From: Ruicaihuangia caeni
GTDB lineage: Bacteria > Actinomycetota > Actinomycetes > Actinomycetales > Microbacteriaceae
DNA: 64,000 bases
Assembly (NCBI RefSeq): GCF_029952955.1
Contig: NZ_JASATX010000001.1
Span: 1-64,000, forward strand
Reading direction: 5' to 3'
The notes under the pieces are model-generated. The model was not told the origin of the DNA. It made no database searches and worked only from the letters and a program-made list of their open reading frames with translations. Shown here in pieces: positions 63,096-64,000 of the stretch; position 1 is the stretch's first letter; each line of letters begins with the position of its first letter. The position numbers and the translations under genes were made by a program.

Positions 63096-64000
63096 GGTTC
63101 GGCCTGGTGATGCACGAGGTCGGCCAGGGCCTCCGCCGAAATATCTCGATGGTCATCTCGGTGATCCTGGTCACCTTCATCTCGTTGACGTTCGTCGGTG
63201 CTGCCGCGCTGCTGCAGCTTCAGATCACCGAGATGAAGGGCTACTGGTACGACCGCGCTCAGGTCGCCGTGTACCTCTGCACGGAGGTCTCGAACGGCGG
63301 CAACTGCATGCTCTCGGCTGCGACCGAGGAGCAGATCGACGCAGTGCGCGCGCAGCTCGAGTCAGACACGCTCGCGCCGTACATCGACCGCTTCGAGTTC
63401 GAGAACCGCGATCAGGCGTATGAGAACTTCCAGCGCCAGTTCCAAGGCAACCCCGTGGCCGACCTCGTCGAGCCCGAGTTCCTCAACGAGACGTTCTGGG
63501 TGAACCTCAAAGACCCTAACCAGGCCGCGATCCTGGTCGAGAGCCTCTCGACCATGGCCGGTGTCGAGAACGTCGAAGACCAGCGCGCCTACCTCGACGG
63601 CATCTTCGACCTGCTGAACGCGGCAAGCATCACTGCGGTCGGCATCGCCGCGCTCATGCTGGTGGCGGCGGTGCTGTTGATCGCCACGACGATCCGGCTC
63701 TCAGCGTTCTCACGTCGCCGAGAGCTCGGCATCATGCGACTCGTCGGCGCATCGAACGGCTTCATCCAGACGCCGTTCGTGCTCGAAGGCATCGTCGCGG
63801 CGCTCATCGGCTCGGCGCTCGCGAGTGCGACCGTCGTCGGGCTCGTGCACTTCTTCGTGCAGGGCTACCTCGCGCCGTCGCTCGCAGCGACAACCTCGCT
63901 CGTGGGGGTTCCCGAGGCGCTCATGGTCGTGCCGATCATCATCGGGCTCGGCGTGCTGCTGGCCGGCATCTCCGCGAGTTTCGCCATCCGGCGCTACCTG
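63092..64000 (+). CDS. ftsX: cell division protein FtsX, truncated by the window end
   Basis: The first 303 residues are present and only the last few are likely missing. A cytoplasmic start ([17 protein letters not shown]) and helix 1 ([20 protein letters not shown], about 19-38) are followed by the extracellular domain (about 45-175, with the pair of Cys in [15 protein letters not shown], probably a disulfide), then three helices in the permease-like domain ([20 protein letters not shown], about 210-229, is the signature). It transmits FtsE ATP hydrolysis to peptidoglycan hydrolases. ATG overlaps the ftsE stop by 4 bases. Confidence 0.95.
   Translation, partial: MRFGLVMHEVGQGLRRNISMVISVILVTFISLTFVGAAALLQLQITEMKGYWYDRAQVAVYLCTEVSNGGNCMLSAATEEQIDAVRAQLESDTLAPYIDRFEFENRDQAYENFQRQFQGNPVADLVEPEFLNETFWVNLKDPNQAAILVESLSTMAGVENVEDQRAYLDGIFDLLNAASITAVGIAALMLVAAVLLIATTIRLSAFSRRRELGIMRLVGASNGFIQTPFVLEGIVAALIGSALASATVVGLVHFFVQGYLAPSLAATTSLVGVPEALMVVPIIIGLGVLLAGISASFAIRRYL

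Overview
The window is high-GC chromosomal DNA from an actinobacterium, most likely of the Microbacteriaceae (Microbacterium-like). This rests on GC-rich third codon positions, frequent GTG starts, many TA-N3-T hexamers placed 6-9 nt before a start codon (leaderless transcripts), a fused mrpA-mrpB antiporter gene and the prfB-ftsE-ftsX order. The assignment is by pattern recognition, not by a database search.

Region 1 (1-26.6 kb) is mostly core genome: the 3' end of a 5S rRNA with its terminator, two convergent MFS transporters, a sugar isomerase-like TIM barrel, trehalose synthesis (otsA-otsB), a six-gene Mrp Na+/H+ antiporter operon, branched-chain amino acid synthesis (ilvD-ilvB-ilvN-ilvC), divergent pncB and murI-rph-rdgB, a cation exporter, an MntABC-type metal importer with its DtxR/MntR-like regulator, and a DedA protein.

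Region 2 (26.6-28.3 kb) is rearranged. A 105-bp repeat carries the 3' end and terminator of tRNA-Leu(UAG). A lipoprotein gene is followed by two fragments: the 3' end of an ABC permease and the 3' end of a lipoprotein paralogue. The permease fragment is about 97% identical to the intact gene 22.75 kb downstream, so 135-bp direct repeats (27995-28129 and 50746-50880) bracket the next region.

Region 3 (28.3-50.7 kb) is a catabolic block: two small membrane exporters, a ribose-type ABC importer, an SDR, the two halves of the Tm-1 fold as neighbouring genes (PEP-hydrolase-like TIM barrel and UPF0261 protein), a VOC protein, two Fe-S old-yellow-enzyme reductases, a CoA ligase, a thiolase-like protein paired with a DUF35 Zn-ribbon protein, an MFS-MaoC fusion, a thiolase, a PucR-type regulator and a flavin monooxygenase. 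Together they suggest uptake, CoA activation, reduction or hydration, and aldol or thiolytic cleavage of an unknown, probably branched or cyclic, carboxylic acid.

Region 4 (50.7-54.2 kb) is a MalFGE-type sugar importer on the minus strand. Region 5 (54.3-58.7 kb) is accessory DNA: a mini zinc-ribbon gene, two decaying small genes, an unknown membrane protein, a membrane-anchored GAF-like protein with two small genes and a three-helix membrane protein, ending in a 5'-truncated TadE-like gene. Region 6 (58.7-64 kb) returns to core genes: TadG-like protein, an MFS transporter, prfB, ftsE with a long Pro/Ala-rich tail, and ftsX running off the window end.
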